64,000 nucleotides of DNA, taken from Sphingomonas trueperi. GTDB taxonomy: Bacteria; Pseudomonadota; Alphaproteobacteria; Sphingomonadales; Sphingomonadaceae. Where the stretch lies: assembly GCF_011927635.1 (NCBI RefSeq), contig NZ_JAATJB010000016.1:1-64000 (forward strand), in the 5' to 3' direction. The notes under the pieces are model-generated. The model worked only from the letters and a program-made list of their open reading frames with translations, searched no databases and had not been told where the DNA came from. Shown piece after piece: positions 61,937-64,000 of the stretch. Each line of letters begins with the position of its first letter. Position 1 is the stretch's first letter. A program made the translations under genes and the position numbers.

Positions 61937-64000
61937 CCTCCGAGCGGCTGGAAGAGCATCACCAGATCACGCGCGCCAACGGCGAGAAGCTGCTTGCCAA
62001 CCCTGCGCTCGCGCTGGATGCAATTACCCGCACCCAGGCGACCTTCACCACGCGAGATCTGGTGATGTTCGTGCATCGCCACAGCGAAGGGAAGGAGCAG
62101 TTCGACCACGTGATGGCGGCAGTGCGCGCGTCACCTGAACTGGTGAAGCTGGGGAAGGATGGACGCGGCGAAGAACGCTTCACCAGCCGTGAGATGATCG
62201 AGACAGAAGCGCGGCTGGAGTGCGCGACCGTGAAGCTCGATGCCCGTCGTGGGCATGGCGTGGACGAGCAGCGTCGCAAACTGGCTCTGGTGCGCGCGGA
62301 AATACGCGGGCTCGTTCTGTCGAGCGAGCAGCGCAGTGCGTTTGATCATGTCACCAGCGGCAGGGATCTGGGCGTGGTGGTCGGATATGCCGGTACCGGC
62401 AAATCGGCGATTCTCGGCGTCGCCCGCGAAGCATGGGAGAGCGCCGGCTATCAGATGCAGGGACTGGCGCTGTCCGGCATCGCTGCCGAGAATCTCGAAA
62501 GCGGTTCGGGCATCGCGTTGCGCACCATCGCCAGCATCGAGCATCAATGGGGGCAGGGGCGCGAACTGCTGACCGACCGGTCGATCCTCGTCATCGACGA
62601 AGCGGGCCTGATCGGCACCCGCCAGATGGAGCGGGTGATCGCCCAAGCCGAGAAGCGCCGCGCCAAGGTGGTGCTGGTCGGCGACCCCGAGCAGCTTCAG
62701 GCGATTGAATCAGGTGCGGCGTTCCGTTCGGTCGCCGAGCGGCATGTTGCGATCAAGATCACCGACATTCGCCGGCAGCGCGAAGACTGGCAGCGACTGG
62801 CGACGCGCCAGCTCGCCACCGGCCGCATCGCCGAGGCGCTGGATGCCTATGGCCAGGCCGGCATGGTCGTCGACTTGGACACGCGAGTCGAGGCGCGATC
62901 GGCGCTGATCGATCGTTGGGATCGCGAGCGGATCGCCGATCCGGCGACATCGCGCATGATTCTCACCCACACCAACCAGGAATGCGATGAACTGAATGCA
63001 CTTGCCCGGGATGTGATGAGGCGCAGTGGGGCATTAGATACTGATATTGCGGTCGAAACCACCCGCGGAGAACGCTTGTTTGGGGCCGGTGACAGGGTCA
63101 TGTTCCTGCGCAACGAACGCAGCCTGGGTGTGAAGAATGGCAGTCTCGGCACCATCGAACAGGTCGATCACGCCCGCATGGCCGTGCGGCTCGACGATGG
63201 CCGCCAGGTCGCCTTCGACCACAAGAATTACGGCGACATCACCCATGGCTATGCCGCTACGATCCATAAGGCGCAGGGCGTCACCGTTGACCGCGTCCAT
63301 GTGTTGGCGACGCCGGGGCTCGACCGGCACGCTGCCTATGTCGCGCTGTCCCGGCACCGCGATGCGGTGGAGCTCCATTATGGCCGTGACGACTTCGCCG
63401 ACCAGGGCAAGCTGGCCCGCGCCCTGTCGCGTGACCGGCCGAAGGACAATGCGCTCGACTATGATGCTGCTGCCGACCGCTTCGCTTCGCGGCGCGGCGT
63501 CGAGCGGTCGCGCATCCTCGATACGCTTGCCGAAGAGCCACTCGCCGAACCCGAGCGCAGCGCGCCTGCACCTGCCCGGCGGCAGGGCATGTTCGACGGG
63601 TTGCGGCTGTCCATCCCCGAGCCCGAACGGGTCCAAACCAAGCTGCGCTTCGATGGGCTCAAACTGTCGGTGTCAGCGGCAGCGCCGGAGGTGTCCGCTA
63701 CCCGGAAGCTGGAGCGGGCGGTCGAAGGCTACGCACGTGCCGTGCAGGATGCAGGCCGTATGACCGGGCAGGGACGTGCGCCGCTCGAAGTTCAGAAGGC
63801 GGCGCTTGCGCGCAGCGCTGAGGTTATCAACGCGCTGTATTCCCACGGCGCACACGATCTCGATATGGCGTTCGAGCGGACGCCGGGTCTGGTCAGCGAA
63901 GCGGCCAATGATCGCACCGCAAACGCGATTCGCCAGATGCAGCTGGAGGCGGAGGTGCGCGCCAATCCCGAGCTGCGCGCGGACCGGTTTGTTCAAGCCT
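61918..64000 (+). CDS. traA: TraA-type conjugative relaxase/helicase, N-terminally truncated and running off the window
   Basis: A continuous frame of at least 694 codons to the window end. It begins LTSERLEEHHQITRANGEKLLANPALALDAIT and FTTRDLVMFVHRHSEGKEQFD, which in Ti-type TraA lies after the MobA/MobL relaxase domain. The RecD/TraI helicase follows: Walker A GYAGTGKSA (about 155-163), LSGIAAENLESGSGI, Walker B ILVIDEAGLIG (about 224-234), GDPEQLQAIESGAAFR, ITDIRRQREDWQ, and HGYAATIHKAQGVTVDRV. The N-terminal relaxase with its HUH or catalytic Tyr is missing: upstream sequence belongs to the broken nucleotidyltransferase. ATG 61918 is simply the first in-frame Met. Transfer function is unlikely without the relaxase. 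Confidence 0.85.
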   Translation, partial: MAEQGLTSERLEEHHQITRANGEKLLANPALALDAITRTQATFTTRDLVMFVHRHSEGKEQFDHVMAAVRASPELVKLGKDGRGEERFTSREMIETEARLECATVKLDARRGHGVDEQRRKLALVRAEIRGLVLSSEQRSAFDHVTSGRDLGVVVGYAGTGKSAILGVAREAWESAGYQMQGLALSGIAAENLESGSGIALRTIASIEHQWGQGRELLTDRSILVIDEAGLIGTRQMERVIAQAEKRRAKVVLVGDPEQLQAIESGAAFRSVAERHVAIKITDIRRQREDWQRLATRQLATGRIAEALDAYGQAGMVVDLDTRVEARSALIDRWDRERIADPATSRMILTHTNQECDELNALARDVMRRSGALDTDIAVETTRGERLFGAGDRVMFLRNERSLGVKNGSLGTIEQVDHARMAVRLDDGRQVAFDHKNYGDITHGYAATIHKAQGVTVDRVHVLATPGLDRHAAYVALSRHRDAVELHYGRDDFADQGKLARALSRDRPKDNALDYDAAADRFASRRGVERSRILDTLAEEPLAEPERSAPAPARRQGMFDGLRLSIPEPERVQTKLRFDGLKLSVSAAAPEVSATRKLERAVEGYARAVQDAGRMTGQGRAPLEVQKAALARSAEVINALYSHGAHDLDMAFERTPGLVSEAANDRTANAIRQMQLEAEVRANPELRADRFVQA

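Overview
The window looks like a sphingomonad-type alphaproteobacterium (Sphingomonas or a close relative). The GC content is high, there are five TonB-dependent outer-membrane receptors in 64 kb, and the carbohydrate loci, AlpA/ArdC modules and Ti-type relaxase resemble those of Sphingomonadales. This assignment comes from gene content only; no rRNA or tRNA gene was seen.

Region 1 (1-8351, + strand): uronate and plant polysaccharide use. The end of kduI, then kduD, a carboxylesterase, a large TonB receptor with a LacI-type operator upstream, an acetylxylan-esterase-like hydrolase and a GH43 glycosidase.
Region 2 (8481-16762, - strand): a second glycan locus made of a SGNH esterase, a TonB receptor, a flavin-dependent tryptophan-halogenase homologue, a GH39 beta-xylosidase-like enzyme and a DUF1080 protein.
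Region 3 (16986-23721, + strand): a compact xyloglucan operon of GH74 endo-xyloglucanase, GH35 beta-galactosidase and PA14-bearing GH31 alpha-xylosidase, behind an operator that resembles the Caulobacter xylose operator.
Region 4 (23866-28155, - strand): an iron/siderophore receptor operon with a Fur-like box.
Region 5 (28246-31446): an ArdC-like anti-restriction pseudogene with its leader, an AlpA regulator, and a MerR/methyltransferase pair sharing a classical 19-bp-spacer MerR promoter.
Region 6 (31883-42297): two chemoreceptors around an ethanol-to-acetyl-CoA operon (GAF-Fis regulator, aldehyde dehydrogenase, AdhP, and a DUF779-acetyl-CoA synthetase fusion).
Region 7 (42494-45175): insertion-sequence debris (degenerate IS3, IS66 tail) and a possible CobN-like fragment.
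Region 8 (45254-54523, + strand): the most interesting locus. An ECF sigma factor, a FecR anti-sigma, a signalling haem-type receptor, a hemophilin-like secreted protein, its Slam-type (type XI) outer-membrane translocon, a dedicated TonB, a haem oxygenase and a DUF454 protein. The layout parallels the Serratia Has haem operon, but the hemophore and its type I exporter are replaced by a hemophilin/Slam pair.
Region 9 (54733-59341): a siderophore receptor divergent from a DUF3649-PepSY-DUF3325 operon.
Region 10 (59342-64000): a decaying plasmid or ICE segment with a second ArdC-like module (frameshifted), a frameshifted small sigma-region-4-like gene, a frameshifted and truncated nucleotidyltransferase, and a TraA relaxase/helicase lacking its relaxase head, which runs off the window.

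Two inverted, diverged ArdC modules therefore bracket a 31-kb block of metabolic, chemotaxis and iron genes, which suggests plasmid or ICE integration and later erosion.
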